DNA from: Candidatus Pacearchaeota archaeon | Lineage (GTDB): Archaea; Nanobdellota; Nanobdellia; Pacearchaeales; DTIR01 | NCBI GenBank assembly: GCA_018303805.1 | Contig: JAGVXL010000001.1 | Span: forward strand, 1-61,844 | Direction of reading: 5' to 3' | DNA: 61,844 bases | Part shown: positions 6,785 through 15,772 of the stretch, in pieces | How the letters are laid out: each line of letters begins with the position of its first letter | How positions within the stretch are numbered: the first letter of the stretch is position 1 | Position numbers and translations under genes: made by a program | Notes under the pieces: model-generated | Database searches by the model: none | What the model was told of the DNA's origin: nothing | The model's input: the letters and a program-made list of their open reading frames with translations, nothing else

Positions 6785-8314
6785 ATGGCTGAGATGATTA
6801 ATGACAGGCTTCAAAGCAAGCCATGCATGATTGGATTGCTTGGAAAATGCTGCAAGCATTGCTTGATGGGGCCATGCATTCTTGCGAAACCAAATGATAA
6901 AGGTGTATGCGGGGCAAACATTGATGTTGTTACAGCAAGGAACATTTTAAGATTTGTTGCAGGAGGGGCTGCTGCACATTGCGGGCATGCCTATCACATG
7001 CTTGAATATTCAGACAGGAAGTATTCTGCGAGATATATAGAGAAAAAAGCTCCAAGATATTTATATAAATTATGGGAAAGACTTGGAATTGTGCCAAAAA
7101 TCCATTTTGAGCATTTCAAGGACATTTCTGAAGCGCTTCATGCAAGCACCATGGGTGTTGATGCTAATTACGGGCATATTCTTGGTAATGCCATAAAGCT
7201 TGGCATAATTGACGGATACTTTGGCATGTATCTTGCAACAGAGCTTGAAGAAATGGAGTTTGGCCTGCCCTCCATCAGGAAGGGGATTGTTGATTTAGGC
7301 GTTATAAAGCCGGAAAAAATTAATATTGCTGTGCATGGGCATTTCCCGCCATTGGCAGAAGCTCTTGCCAAAGAAGTGAAGAAAAAGGAAAATTCTGACA
7401 TTAATTTGATAGGGGTGTGCTGCACAGGAACGGCATTGCTTGCAAGGCATGGAATTCCTCTTGCGGGGAATTTCATACTGCAGGAGCAGGTGATTGTTTC
7501 AGGGTGTGTTGATGTTCTTGCTGTTGACATGCAATGCATTATGCCTTCCTTGTCTGACTTGGCTGAATGCTATCACACAAAAATTGTAACTACAAACGAG
7601 CTTTGTAGGATTCCAAAGGCAATGCATCTCCCTGTCTCTGGCAGGAAGAGTGCCTCAGATGTTGCAAAAAGAATTATCGCCCTTGCAAGAATAAACAGGC
7701 ACAACAGGAATAAGGGAAAGATGAAGTTAAGCAATAATAAAACAGAGGCAGTTGTCGGATTTTCTGAAAATAATCTGCCTCTTGCAGAGTGGGCAAAGAT
7801 GCTTTCTGAGGGAAAGATAAAGGGAGTTGTTGCCGCAATCGGCTGCGAAAATCCTAGAGTGAAGGAAAACTGGGTTGATTTTTACAGGGAATTAAGCAAG
7901 GATTACATAATCCTAACGACTGGATGCATTGCCTTTAAACTGGCAGCTGCTGGACTGCTTGATGGAAAAAGATTTTTCCATCTTGGAAGCTGTGTGAATA
8001 ACTCGAGAGTTGCTGAAGTGTTCAGGAAAATAGCGGAAATCATTGACAAGCAGATAACAGAACTGCCTTTCTTGATATCCTGCCCAATGCCTATAACAGA
8101 AAAAGCCATAGCGATTGGCTTTTTTTTCGCAGCTTTGGGTGTTGATGTGCATTTTGGATATCCCTTCCTGCTGACTTCTGACACGAAGATCGCAGATTTT
8201 CTCAAAAATCTGCTCAAGAAAGATTTCAGAAGCAAGATTTTTGTTGAAACAAATCCAGAAATGTTGATTGCAAGAATAAGGAAAGAAGGGCTGAGCGATA
8301 AGGTAAAAAATTAA
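6785..8314 (+). CDS. cooS: Short CooS-type Ni-Fe carbon monoxide dehydrogenase catalytic subunit
   Basis: The protein is 509 residues, about 120 shorter than the usual CooS of 630 or so. All cluster ligands appear present. C14 and C22 match the D-cluster pair, and C23, C26, C31 and C42 match the B-cluster. C-cluster ligands are matched by H186 (VHGH), C213 (GVCCTG), C251 (DMQC), C354 (GCENP), C381 (TTGC) and C403 (LGSC), and TEKAIAIG holds the acid-base Lys region. It would interconvert CO and CO2 in the cytoplasm. No CooF, CooC or Acs gene lies nearby, so the electron partner is unknown. Confidence 0.85.
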   Translation: MAEMINDRLQSKPCMIGLLGKCCKHCLMGPCILAKPNDKGVCGANIDVVTARNILRFVAGGAAAHCGHAYHMLEYSDRKYSARYIEKKAPRYLYKLWERLGIVPKIHFEHFKDISEALHASTMGVDANYGHILGNAIKLGIIDGYFGMYLATELEEMEFGLPSIRKGIVDLGVIKPEKINIAVHGHFPPLAEALAKEVKKKENSDINLIGVCCTGTALLARHGIPLAGNFILQEQVIVSGCVDVLAVDMQCIMPSLSDLAECYHTKIVTTNELCRIPKAMHLPVSGRKSASDVAKRIIALARINRHNRNKGKMKLSNNKTEAVVGFSENNLPLAEWAKMLSEGKIKGVVAAIGCENPRVKENWVDFYRELSKDYIILTTGCIAFKLAAAGLLDGKRFFHLGSCVNNSRVAEVFRKIAEIIDKQITELPFLISCPMPITEKAIAIGFFFAALGVDVHFGYPFLLTSDTKIADFLKNLLKKDFRSKIFVETNPEMLIARIRKEGLSDKVKN

Positions 8315-8366
8315 GAGATAAGATTTAAAAATAAGATTTTTATAAGGGATTAATAAGAGGCAAAAA

Positions 8367-8738
8367 ATGGTATTATTTTTATTATGCATTCCATGCCTGA
8401 CATTGATAGTGTATTTCCTTGTTCTGGGCATTTTTATCCCCCATTACCGTGTTTATATCAAAGAGGCATGGAGATGCTTTCTTGACAAGTTGAGAGGAAA
8501 AAGATGCTCTGTGAGCTTTGACAACAAGATGCATAAGGCATTTGTTTTATGGCTTGCAAAGCACAACAAAATCAAGATGGCAAGATTTTTCAACAAGAAA
8601 AGGAACTTTGATGTTTTTCTGGTGATTGTAATCGTGTTATTCACAATATTAACAACATGGCTTGCATGGCTCTTGTATAAGTTTTTGTTTATCAAGTCGC
8701 CTTGCGAAGGAAGCACACAGCCAATTTGCATTGGCTAA
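8367..8738 (+). CDS. Hypothetical two-helix membrane protein
   Basis: I do not recognise a family. The 123-residue protein has a hydrophobic N-terminal helix (about residues 2-26), a basic cytoplasmic-looking middle (CFLDKLRGKRCSVSF...), a second hydrophobic helix at about 84-110 and a short tail ending with two Cys (SPCEGSTQPICIG). A TATA-like TTTTTATAAG precedes it by about 25 bases, suggesting its own short-leader transcript. It lies between cooS and thioredoxin; the Cys-bearing tail could be a redox partner, but that is speculation. Confidence 0.7.
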   Translation: MVLFLLCIPCLTLIVYFLVLGIFIPHYRVYIKEAWRCFLDKLRGKRCSVSFDNKMHKAFVLWLAKHNKIKMARFFNKKRNFDVFLVIVIVLFTILTTWLAWLLYKFLFIKSPCEGSTQPICIG

Positions 8739-8795
8739 TGCAAAGAAAAATTTTAAATACAGGCTAAACAGCATAATAGGATAAAAGAAGTGAAA

Positions 8796-9182
8796 ATGGC
8801 AAAAAAAACCGAAAAAATTAAGGAGAAAACAGGCAAGGCTAAAAATGAAGAAAAATCAGGCAGTGGTGAAGTGAAAGAGATAACTGATGCTGAGTTTGAG
8901 CCCCTCCTGAAGGAGAATGATGCTATCTTGGTGGATTTTTTTGCAGAGTGGTGCATGCCATGCGTGATGATGGTGCCTGTTATGGATGAGCTTGCAAAAG
9001 ATTTTGCAGGCAGGGTTGTGTTTGCAAAAATGAATGTTGATGAGAACCATAACACCCCTGCAAAATTCAAGATTATGTCTATCCCAACCCTGCTGATTTT
9101 CAAGAAAGGTGAGCTTGTCCAGAGATTTACCGGAGCATTGTCTTATGACATGCTGAAAGAGAAAATAGATTCATGTTTGTAA
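8796..9182 (+). CDS. trxA: Thioredoxin
   Basis: I start at ATG 8796 rather than the upstream GTG 8790, because an AAGTGA ribosome-like site fits the ATG; both are possible. After a charged Lys/Glu-rich extension of about 30 residues comes a thioredoxin fold: VDFFAEWCMPC (active-site CMPC), then the cis-Pro loop MSIPTLLIF and GALSYDMLKEKI. It reduces disulfides and could serve the CysH-type reductase at 1877. The stop is one base before the GDH-like ATG, so the two are surely co-transcribed. A TTTAAATA box lies about 40 bases upstream. Confidence 0.9.
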   Translation: MAKKTEKIKEKTGKAKNEEKSGSGEVKEITDAEFEPLLKENDAILVDFFAEWCMPCVMMVPVMDELAKDFAGRVVFAKMNVDENHNTPAKFKIMSIPTLLIFKKGELVQRFTGALSYDMLKEKIDSCL

Positions 9183-9183
9183 A

Positions 9184-10539
9184 ATGGCTGAAATTAGTGA
9201 CGAGGACATAGGGCATATTGTAAGCAGCTTAAATGTGGAGGATTTGAAACCGCAGGAGCAATTTGAAGAGGTGGAGCCATACAGTTTTATCCTTGGGAAG
9301 ATTTTTATCCTTGCAAGAAATCTGAAAATTTCTCCAGGAATTGTTGATAGAATCTCCTTAAATGACAAGATTATTGAGATAGATGTCCCAGTTGTGCTGG
9401 AAAGTAAAGCCGGAGGCAAGGAGCTTGTGAAAATTTTTCCTGGTTTTTGGGTTGAGCACAACAGCGTGTTAGGCAAGTATAAGGGCAATGTAGATTACCT
9501 GTCTGGCTTAACCATGGAAAAAGCCAAGTTAAATGCGCTGAATGCAACACTGCAAAATTCATTGCTTGACCTGCCTTTCGGAGGCGCCTCTGGGGGGGTA
9601 TGTGTTGACAAGAAAATTTTAACGCCAAAAGAAACTGAAAGACTAGCAAAAAATTACGCAAACAGCCTTCGTAGAGCTGTCGGCTTTGACAAGAATATCC
9701 TGAGTTCAGGAGCTGGCTGTGATGAGAGATTAATGTCAATTATGTATAACCTATGCAAGGAGATGGGAAAAGAAACAAAAAAATCAAGCTTCTTGGGCAA
9801 GCAGATGCAGGATGGGGGGATAAAAGCAAGAAGCAATGCCGTTGCAGCTGGCATTTTTAATCTTATTAACGAGGCATTAAAAGGAATGGAAGTCAGCGGG
9901 ATTCCAGGCCTCCAGAAGCATGAAGACATAATTAAGAAATCACAAAAAGAGATGAATGTTGTTTTGATAGGATTCAATGCTGTTGAGAAAGAACTCGCAT
10001 TCCTGCTTTCTTCTGCAGGCTACAAGCTCCTTGCGGTATCAGATGCATTGGGGGGGGCAGCTTCTTCAACAGGAGTTCACGCAGAAGACGCAGCAAGATG
10101 GCAGCGCAATCATACAAGTGTTGTAGGGCTGCCTAAAACAGTAAAGGTAACAAATGAGCAGATGCTGCAGATAAAGGCAGATGTTCTTATTCTCGCCTCT
10201 GATGTCCGCATAAGCAGAAACAGCATGGGCAAGATAAAAGCCCCATTAATTGTTGAGCTTCTGCCTGCGATAAATCCAATGATTTTTGAAGAGCTTTCCA
10301 AAAAAAGGATGATTATACCTTATATCCTCACAAGTTCTGTAAGCGCTTATGTAGATTATCTTGAGTTTTTGCAGAACCAGGCAGACAAATATCTCGAAAG
10401 AAAAGAAATAGACAAGAGGATTGAAGAAAAATCAAAGGAGATTTTCCAGGTGATTTACAACACATCAAGGCAGTATGCAGTAAATCTGCATGATGCGTCC
10501 TATATTCTTGCCTTGCAGAATCTTGCCAGGCGTGTTTAA
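9184..10539 (+). CDS. Glutamate dehydrogenase-like protein with catalytic and nucleotide motifs lost
   Basis: The 451 residues align throughout with GluDH: VEHNSVLGKYKG, LLDLPFGGASGG, a Rossmann part beginning NVVLIGFNAVEKE and a C-terminal VDYLEFLQN. Key residues are altered. GGxKGG is GGASGG (S136 for the catalytic Lys), the preceding MTxK lysine is Q124, PAPD is replaced by SSGAG, the GxGxxG loop is GFNAVE, and the V-S-Y-F-E-W serine is Asp. So glutamate deamination is unlikely. It may be a regulatory or structural paralogue, possibly redox-linked since it is coupled to thioredoxin. Confidence 0.8.
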   Translation: MAEISDEDIGHIVSSLNVEDLKPQEQFEEVEPYSFILGKIFILARNLKISPGIVDRISLNDKIIEIDVPVVLESKAGGKELVKIFPGFWVEHNSVLGKYKGNVDYLSGLTMEKAKLNALNATLQNSLLDLPFGGASGGVCVDKKILTPKETERLAKNYANSLRRAVGFDKNILSSGAGCDERLMSIMYNLCKEMGKETKKSSFLGKQMQDGGIKARSNAVAAGIFNLINEALKGMEVSGIPGLQKHEDIIKKSQKEMNVVLIGFNAVEKELAFLLSSAGYKLLAVSDALGGAASSTGVHAEDAARWQRNHTSVVGLPKTVKVTNEQMLQIKADVLILASDVRISRNSMGKIKAPLIVELLPAINPMIFEELSKKRMIIPYILTSSVSAYVDYLEFLQNQADKYLERKEIDKRIEEKSKEIFQVIYNTSRQYAVNLHDASYILALQNLARRV

Positions 10540-10578
10540 CGATAGCTTTTTATATTCTTGAAATTTTCCTTGGAAAGC

Positions 10579-10654
10579 GGACCCGTAGCTCAGCTTGGTT
10601 TAGAGCGCTAGCCTTTTAAGCTAGATGTCGCGCGTTCAAATCGCGTCGGGTCCA
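10579..10654 (+). tRNA. tRNA-Lys (TTT)
   Basis: The acceptor GGACCCG pairs with CGGGTCC and is followed by discriminator A. The D-arm is GCTC...GAGC, the anticodon stem CTAGC/GCTAG encloses CTTTTAA with anticodon TTT, and the T-arm loop is TTCAAAT. CCA is not encoded. No intron. Confidence 0.95.
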
Positions 10655-10990
10655 TTGAACCCCTGGTTCGTATCGCGGATTTAATATAGAAGGAAAGGCA
10701 AAAAACTACAAATTTTTTTGCAAAAAAGTTTCACTCTTCTCTATGCCTAAATAAGGGAGAAAGAGATCCCCCTGCTTTTCGTAATTAAAGCCAAAAATTG
10801 ACTTAATATTCTTGCCTAGAATCATTTAAACTAATTGCTTACGCTACTATAAATATCGGGATCTTATATGACTCAATTAAATATTCTTTAAAATAGGATA
10901 TAAGAGAAGCAGCCCAAACCCAAGTAAATTAAACTTCCAAAGCAGAAGGAGATAAGAAAACCTTTTATACATGTTTTTCCTGCTGCAATT
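10655..10990. other. Gene-poor gap between tRNA-Lys and enolase
   Basis: This 336-base A+T-rich stretch has no ORF in the track. On the minus strand a 39-codon ORF (10706-10825, MILGKNIKSIFGFNYEKQGDL...) with a TTTAAATG box upstream has protein-like composition but could be a decayed fragment. An enolase TATA candidate, CTTTTATAC, lies at about 10960-10970, some 26 bases before the enolase ATG, so that message may be nearly leaderless. Confidence 0.4.
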
Positions 10991-12226
10991 ATGATTGTGA
11001 AGGATGTGCAGGCAAGGACAATAAAAAATTCAAGAAGAGAGGACACAATAGAGGTTTCTGTTTTTAGTGATAAAGGCAAGTTTGTTGCATCTGCCCCAAG
11101 CGGAAAAAGCAAGGGCAGGCATGAAGCCAGAGATTTTTCTGTAAACGGCATAAACTTCAGCGTTAATTTTGTCACAGCCATAGGCAGAAAAATAGCCTCG
11201 GAACTTTTGCAATTGGATGATTTTTCTGACCTGGAGAAAATTGAAAAACTTGTAAGAAAAATTGACAAAACCCCCACATGGAGCCTGATAGGGGCGAATG
11301 CCCTTTATGCCCTCGAAGCAGCCTTATTGAAGGCAATTGCCGCTTCCTATGAGCAGGAATTGTGGCAGTTTTTCTGCGAGAAGCCAAAATTTACCCCAAT
11401 GCCCTTAGGAAATGCTATTGGCGGGGGCAAGCATGTGAAACAGGAAACAAAAACAGATTTCCAGGAATTCCTGTTTTTGCCGCAGACAAAAAATTTCTTT
11501 GATGCTTATTTTATGAATATGCAGGCATACAAGATTGCAAAGCAATTATTGATAGGGAAAGACAAAAGGTATGATGGGAATCTGACAGATGAGAATTCAT
11601 TTGCGGCAACGCTGTCAAATCTTGAAGTCCTGCAGATTATGAAAGAAACAAGGCAGATTGCACATGACAAATTCAATGTGGAAATACAAATCGGGATAGA
11701 TGCCGCAGCTTCTTCTTTTTTTAGGAATGATAAATATCATTACAACAATCCGGAGAAAAAACTTTCAAAGGATGAGCAGATAATGTTCATGATTAACCTG
11801 ATTAACGAGTATGGCCTGAATTATGTTGAAGACCCATTCCATGAAGACGATTTCGCAAGTTTCTCAGTCCTCATGAAAAAAATTTCCTCACATAACATGA
11901 AATGCCTGCTTGCAGCAGATGACTTGACTGCAACGCAGTTCAAAAGAGTGGAGATGGCTGTCAAGGAGAAGTGCATTAATGCCCTCATAGTCAAGCCAAA
12001 CCAAAACGGCTCCCTGCTTGAAACAAAAAGGATTGTTGATTTTGCAAAAGACAATAATATCACGCCGATTATTTCACATCGTTCAGGCGAGACAATGGAC
12101 AATACAATCGCACATCTCGCAGTAGGATGGCAATGCCCTATAATCAAAGCAGGAATTCTTGGAAAAGAAAGATTTGCCAAGCTGAATGAGATTCTAAGGA
12201 TAGAAAGGAAAGCAGCTGGCAAATGA
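10991..12226 (+). CDS. eno: Enolase
   Basis: The 411-residue protein interconverts 2-phosphoglycerate and phosphoenolpyruvate. Motifs include SGKSKGRHEA at the N-terminal lid, QEFLFLP, the metal Asp in GIDAAAS, YVEDPFHEDD, AADDLTAT, the catalytic Lys in LIVKPNQNGSL and SHRSGETMD near the end. The archaeal GDDL is ADDL here. Length is slightly short of the usual 420-430. It precedes rpsB, a pairing common in archaea. The ATG is preceded by a TATA-like TTTTATAC. Confidence 0.95.
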   Translation: MIVKDVQARTIKNSRREDTIEVSVFSDKGKFVASAPSGKSKGRHEARDFSVNGINFSVNFVTAIGRKIASELLQLDDFSDLEKIEKLVRKIDKTPTWSLIGANALYALEAALLKAIAASYEQELWQFFCEKPKFTPMPLGNAIGGGKHVKQETKTDFQEFLFLPQTKNFFDAYFMNMQAYKIAKQLLIGKDKRYDGNLTDENSFAATLSNLEVLQIMKETRQIAHDKFNVEIQIGIDAAASSFFRNDKYHYNNPEKKLSKDEQIMFMINLINEYGLNYVEDPFHEDDFASFSVLMKKISSHNMKCLLAADDLTATQFKRVEMAVKEKCINALIVKPNQNGSLLETKRIVDFAKDNNITPIISHRSGETMDNTIAHLAVGWQCPIIKAGILGKERFAKLNEILRIERKAAGK

Positions 12227-12287
12227 CCATCAGATTCTTGAATTTTTATCAAAAACATTTAAAAACGCCCTATTCTAAAAATTGAAC

Positions 12288-13046
12288 ATGCCACGCAAGA
12301 AAAAAACTGAAATAGCTGAAAATACAGAAAAGGAAACAGGGCAATCTGCAGAAGGGGCAGATATTCAAGAAGAGCAAACAGGAAAGCATGAAGAAAAAAT
12401 AGAGAATAAATTAAGTAATCTTTTTGGGGAACTGAAGATGGAATTAGAGCCCCCAAAAAAGCAATTGCTTATCCCCCTTGAGGAATATGTGAAAGCAGGG
12501 GTTCATCTTGGCACCAAAATCATTTCTGGGGACATGAGGAAATATATTTACAGAAGGCGTGCAGACGGCTTGGCGATTCTGAATACAAATTTAATTGATG
12601 AAGGATTCAGGGAAGCTGTTAAATTGATGTCGAAATATAGCCCTGAGGAAATAATACTCGTTTGCAAGAGAGAAGCTGGATGGCGGGCAGCAAATCTCCT
12701 CTCAGAAACAACCGGCATAAGGGCCTTCCCAAAAAAATATCCCGCGGGTATAATGACAAATCCCGCATTAAAAGACTTTTTTCAGCCATCCCTGGTGATT
12801 GTCTGTGACCCATGGATCGACAGAAATGCAATGAACGATTCAAGTATAATAAATATCCCCGTTATTGGATTATGCGATACAAACAACTTAGTAAAAAATA
12901 TAGATTTAGTTGTGCCATGCAATAACAAGAGCAACAAAACTCTTGGCCTGGCAATGTACATTCTAGCTTCAGAATATTGCAAGGCAAGAGGCGTGCCTTT
13001 CAAGGCAAGAATTTCTGATTTTACCGGAGAGGAGGTTAAGGAATAG
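12288..13046 (+). CDS. rpsB: 30S ribosomal protein S2 (uS2), with N-terminal extension
   Basis: The track starts at TTG 12282; I choose ATG 12288. About 55 acidic and lysine-rich residues precede the uS2 core, which shows YVKAGVHLGTKI, IYRRRADGLAILN, FPKKYPAGIMTNP, CDPWIDRNA and VIGLCDTNN. It binds 16S rRNA in the small subunit platform. The core is complete; the low-complexity extension (Glu, Lys, Gln rich) is unusual for archaeal S2, which is generally near 200 residues. It lies 61 bases downstream of eno. Confidence 0.93.
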   Translation: MPRKKKTEIAENTEKETGQSAEGADIQEEQTGKHEEKIENKLSNLFGELKMELEPPKKQLLIPLEEYVKAGVHLGTKIISGDMRKYIYRRRADGLAILNTNLIDEGFREAVKLMSKYSPEEIILVCKREAGWRAANLLSETTGIRAFPKKYPAGIMTNPALKDFFQPSLVIVCDPWIDRNAMNDSSIINIPVIGLCDTNNLVKNIDLVVPCNNKSNKTLGLAMYILASEYCKARGVPFKARISDFTGEEVKE

Positions 13047-13116
13047 TAAGTCAATCTTAGAGATTCTTAGAAATCCAAAAATATAAAAATAGCAGATTTC
13101 TATCTTTTTGGTAAAA

Positions 13117-13716
13117 ATGAAGAAGAATATATTGATTGCAGCCCTGTTAATATGCGTCATTGTTGCAGTAATTATCGTAACATCTGCTTTTTCTTTTAGA
13201 TATGCTTTGCCATTTTTCGGCGGTGTAATAGTTCAAAAAGCCGCAACGATGTGCAGCGAGAGCGATAATGGAGTTTTATTCTATACCAAAGGGACAATTT
13301 CCCTTTGCACAGGGAAAGATTGTGTTGTCAAAGGAGAAGACAATTGCAAAGATAGCAGCGCCTTAACTGAATATTATTGCACAGAAAAAAATGAGATAAA
13401 AACCGTTGAATTAAATTGCCCTTATGGCTGTGATGACGGCGCATGCATGACAAGAGGGCAAATACCAAAACCAAAAGTTCAGGAACAACCTTCCCTAGAA
13501 ATAGAACAGCCAGCAGAAAAAACTGCAGAAGAACAGGTTAAAGAGATTATCTGCGACGAGGGCTGGCAGTGCACAGGCAAGTCAAAAATTTACCAGAATT
13601 TGGATTGCTCATTAGCAAAAGAAACATACTGCAAGTATGGCTGTAATCAAGGAGACTGCAAGACTCCTGCATTCTGGGAGAAATTTCTGCTGTGGCTGAA
13701 TGGGCAGATAAAATAA
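13117..13716 (+). CDS. Secreted/anchored Cys-rich protein
   Basis: The start is ATG 13117; the track TTG at 13108 is less likely. A signal-anchor helix (ILIAALLICVIVAVIIV) is followed by about 170 extracellular residues. These have two Cys modules of the form ...C-x-K-...-YC...CPYGCDDGACM and ETYCKYGCNQGDC, separated by a Pro/Gln/Glu-rich linker (KPKVQEQPSLEIEQP). The pattern suggests disulfide-stabilised repeats at the cell surface. The family is unknown to me; similar C-x-x-G-C-x-x-G-x-C endings appear in small archaeal surface proteins. Confidence 0.75.
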   Translation: MKKNILIAALLICVIVAVIIVTSAFSFRYALPFFGGVIVQKAATMCSESDNGVLFYTKGTISLCTGKDCVVKGEDNCKDSSALTEYYCTEKNEIKTVELNCPYGCDDGACMTRGQIPKPKVQEQPSLEIEQPAEKTAEEQVKEIICDEGWQCTGKSKIYQNLDCSLAKETYCKYGCNQGDCKTPAFWEKFLLWLNGQIK

Positions 13717-13745
13717 ATTCATCATCTGGTTTTCTTTGTGTAGAA

Positions 13746-13961
13746 ATGGTAGAAGAAATTAAGCTTGGCAGGTATAGGCACTTTAAAGGCAAAGATTATG
13801 AAGTTATAGGCATGGCAAAACATTCCGAGACATTAGAAAAATTTGTTGTTTATCGTGCTTTATATGGCAATAGGGAACTGTATATAAGGCCTAAGAAAAT
13901 GTTTCTTGAAAAAGTTGGGAAGGAAGGCAAACTTGTTAAGAGATTTGAATACACTGACTAG
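13746..13961 (+). CDS. DUF1653-family protein
   Basis: I start at ATG 13746 (MVEEIKLGRYRHFKGKDYEV) because the family begins there; the track start at 13692 lies inside the preceding gene. The 71 residues contain the DUF1653 hallmarks YRHFKGKDYEV, AKHSETLEKFVVYRALYG and IRPKKMF. This is a small beta-rich fold found widely in bacteria and of unknown function. It overlaps nothing and is probably translated from the upstream transcript. Confidence 0.85.
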   Translation: MVEEIKLGRYRHFKGKDYEVIGMAKHSETLEKFVVYRALYGNRELYIRPKKMFLEKVGKEGKLVKRFEYTD

Positions 13962-14000
13962 AAAAATTAGAAATTTATATTCGGAAAAATTATAGCAAGA

Positions 14001-14010
14001 TTTATAAACC
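14001..14010 (+). promoter_or_regulatory. Candidate distal rRNA promoter (TATA box)
   Basis: TTTATAAACC preceded by purine-rich CAAGA looks like an archaeal BRE/TATA. Transcription would begin near 14030, giving a leader that includes the hairpin at 14081-14108 before the 16S gene. Confidence 0.45.
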
Positions 14011-14080
14011 TCTAAATGATAAATTTTTTACTCAAAATGATTATTGTCATTAGGATGAGTGCTCTAAATTTTAATGTTAG

Positions 14081-14108
14081 AGTATGATGTATGTAGGGCA
14101 GTCATACT
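14081..14108 (+). other. Hairpin in rRNA leader
   Basis: AGTATGA and TCATACT form a 7-bp stem with a 14-base loop about 100 bases before 16S, followed by a T-run. It may mark leader processing or attenuation; nothing further can be claimed. Confidence 0.35.
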
Positions 14109-14150
14109 AGTGATAGCAAATTTTTTTTAGATAGTGATTTTAAGTGAATT

Positions 14151-14160
14151 TTTATAATAT
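14151..14160 (+). promoter_or_regulatory. Candidate proximal rRNA promoter (TATA box)
   Basis: TTTATAATAT lies 44-53 bases before the 16S 5' end, so a start near 14180 would leave only about 20 leader bases. It is an alternative or addition to the distal box at 14001. Confidence 0.35.
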
Positions 14161-14203
14161 GTGCTAAACCAATTCATAAGTTTATAGGAGTGGCTTTATT
14201 TCA

Positions 14204-15645
14204 ATTCTAGTTTATCCTGCTAGAGGCTGCTGCTCTTTGGTTTGGGCTAAGCCATGCAAGTTCCTCGTAAGAGTGCGAACTGCTCAGTAACACGTAGCTA
14301 ACCTACCTTCAAGCCGGGAATACCCTCGGGAAACTGAGGCTAAGTCCTGATAGGATATGGATACTGGAACGTTCCATATTTCAAACGCAAGGCTTAAAGA
14401 TGGGGCTGCGGCCGATTAGGTAGTTGTTGAGGTAATGGCCCAACAAGCCTGTTATCGGTAGGGGCTCTTAGTGGAGTTGCCCCGAGAAGGAATCTGAGAC
14501 ACTATTCCTAGCTCTATGGAGTGCAGCAGGCGCGAAACTTCTGCAATGCCCGCAAGGGTGACAGAGCAAACCAAAGTGTTTTCTCGCGAGAGAAAACTTT
14601 TCTCTATTGTAAAAAGACAGAGGAATAAGGACTGGGCAAGACTGGTGCCAGCCGCCGCGGTAATCCCAGCAGTCCGAGTAGCAGCCACATTTATTTGGTC
14701 TAAAACATTCGTAGCTAGTTGAGACAGTTTCCTGTCAAATCTTTCTGCTTAACAGAAAGGCGTGCAAGAAATACTACTCAACTTGAGACCGGAAGATGTG
14801 AGAAGAACAGCTGAAGTAGTAGTAAAATATGTTAATCTTAGCTGGACTAACAATAGCGAAGGCATCTCACAAGAACGGATCTGACAGTGAGGAATGAAAG
14901 CTAGGGGCGCAAAATGGATTAGATACCCATGTAGTCCTAGCCGTAAACACTGCTTACTAGACATTGTCTTCTCCTCGAGAGAAGGCAGTGCCGCAGAGAA
15001 GTCGAAGAGTAAGCTACCTGGGGAGTATAGCCGCAAGGCCGAAACTTAAAGGAATTGGCGGGGGGGCACTACCAGGAGTGACGCGTGCGGTTCAATTAGA
15101 TTCTACACCGTGAACCTTACCAGGAGCGACAGCAGAATGAAGGTCAGTCTAAAGGGCTTACCTAACACGCTGAGAGGAGTTGCATGGCCGTCGTCAGCCT
15201 GTGCCGTGAGGTGACCAGTTAAATCTGATAACAGGCGAGACCTACGTCTATAGTTGCTACGTTAAGAGCACACTATAGAGACTGCATTCGTAAGAATGAG
15301 GAGGGTGTAGGCTACGACAGGTGAGTACGGCCCGAATCCCCTGGGCTACACGCGCGCGGCAATGGCAGAAACAATGAGATGCGACTCCGAAAGGAGAAGC
15401 CAATCCCTTAAATTCTGTCTCAGTCCAGATTGAAGTCTGCAACCCGACTTCATGACGCCGGAATTCCTAGTAATCGTTCGTTAGCAGCGAACGGTGAATG
15501 AGTCCCCGCCCCTTGCACACACCGCCCGTCAAACCAACCGAGTTATATCTTGGTGAAACTCTTCTTGAGGTGAACCTCGGTATGACAAGGTAGGTTAAGT
15601 CGACACAAGGTATCCGTAGGGGAACCTGCGGATGGATCACCTCCT
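14204..15645 (+). rRNA. 16S ribosomal RNA
   Basis: The gene begins with ATTCTAGTTTATCCTGCTAG, a divergent form of the archaeal TTCCGGTTGATCCTGCCGGA start, and ends with GGATCACCTCCT, the anti-Shine-Dalgarno. The 530 loop GTGCCAGCCGCCGCGGTAA, AAACTTAAAGGAATTGGCGG and the decoding-site CACACCGCCCGTC are intact. About 1,442 bases, with no evident intron. The 5' stem has A/T pairs where G/C is usual, which could defeat some standard primers. Ends are placed to a few bases. Confidence 0.95.
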
Positions 15646-15772
15646 AAATTTAAATTGGCAAAATTTCAGAAACTGAGTTTCTGATTGGCACATATATATA
15701 TATATCACCGACGAGAAAAGCAGCAACCGCCCAACAAAAGATATAAAAACAATCTAACAGTAAAAACAGAGT
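15646..15772 (+). other. 16S-to-tRNA-Ala spacer
   Basis: It contains an 8-bp hairpin TCAGAAAC-TGA-GTTTCTGA (15666-15684), an alternating ATATATATAT tract near 15693-15704, and ATATAAAA (15741-15748). The last sits about 25-30 bases before the tRNA and could be an internal tRNA promoter. The CCAATT at about 14169 before 16S and AATTGG at about 15653 after it could start a 16S processing helix, but only six bases match. Confidence 0.4.
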
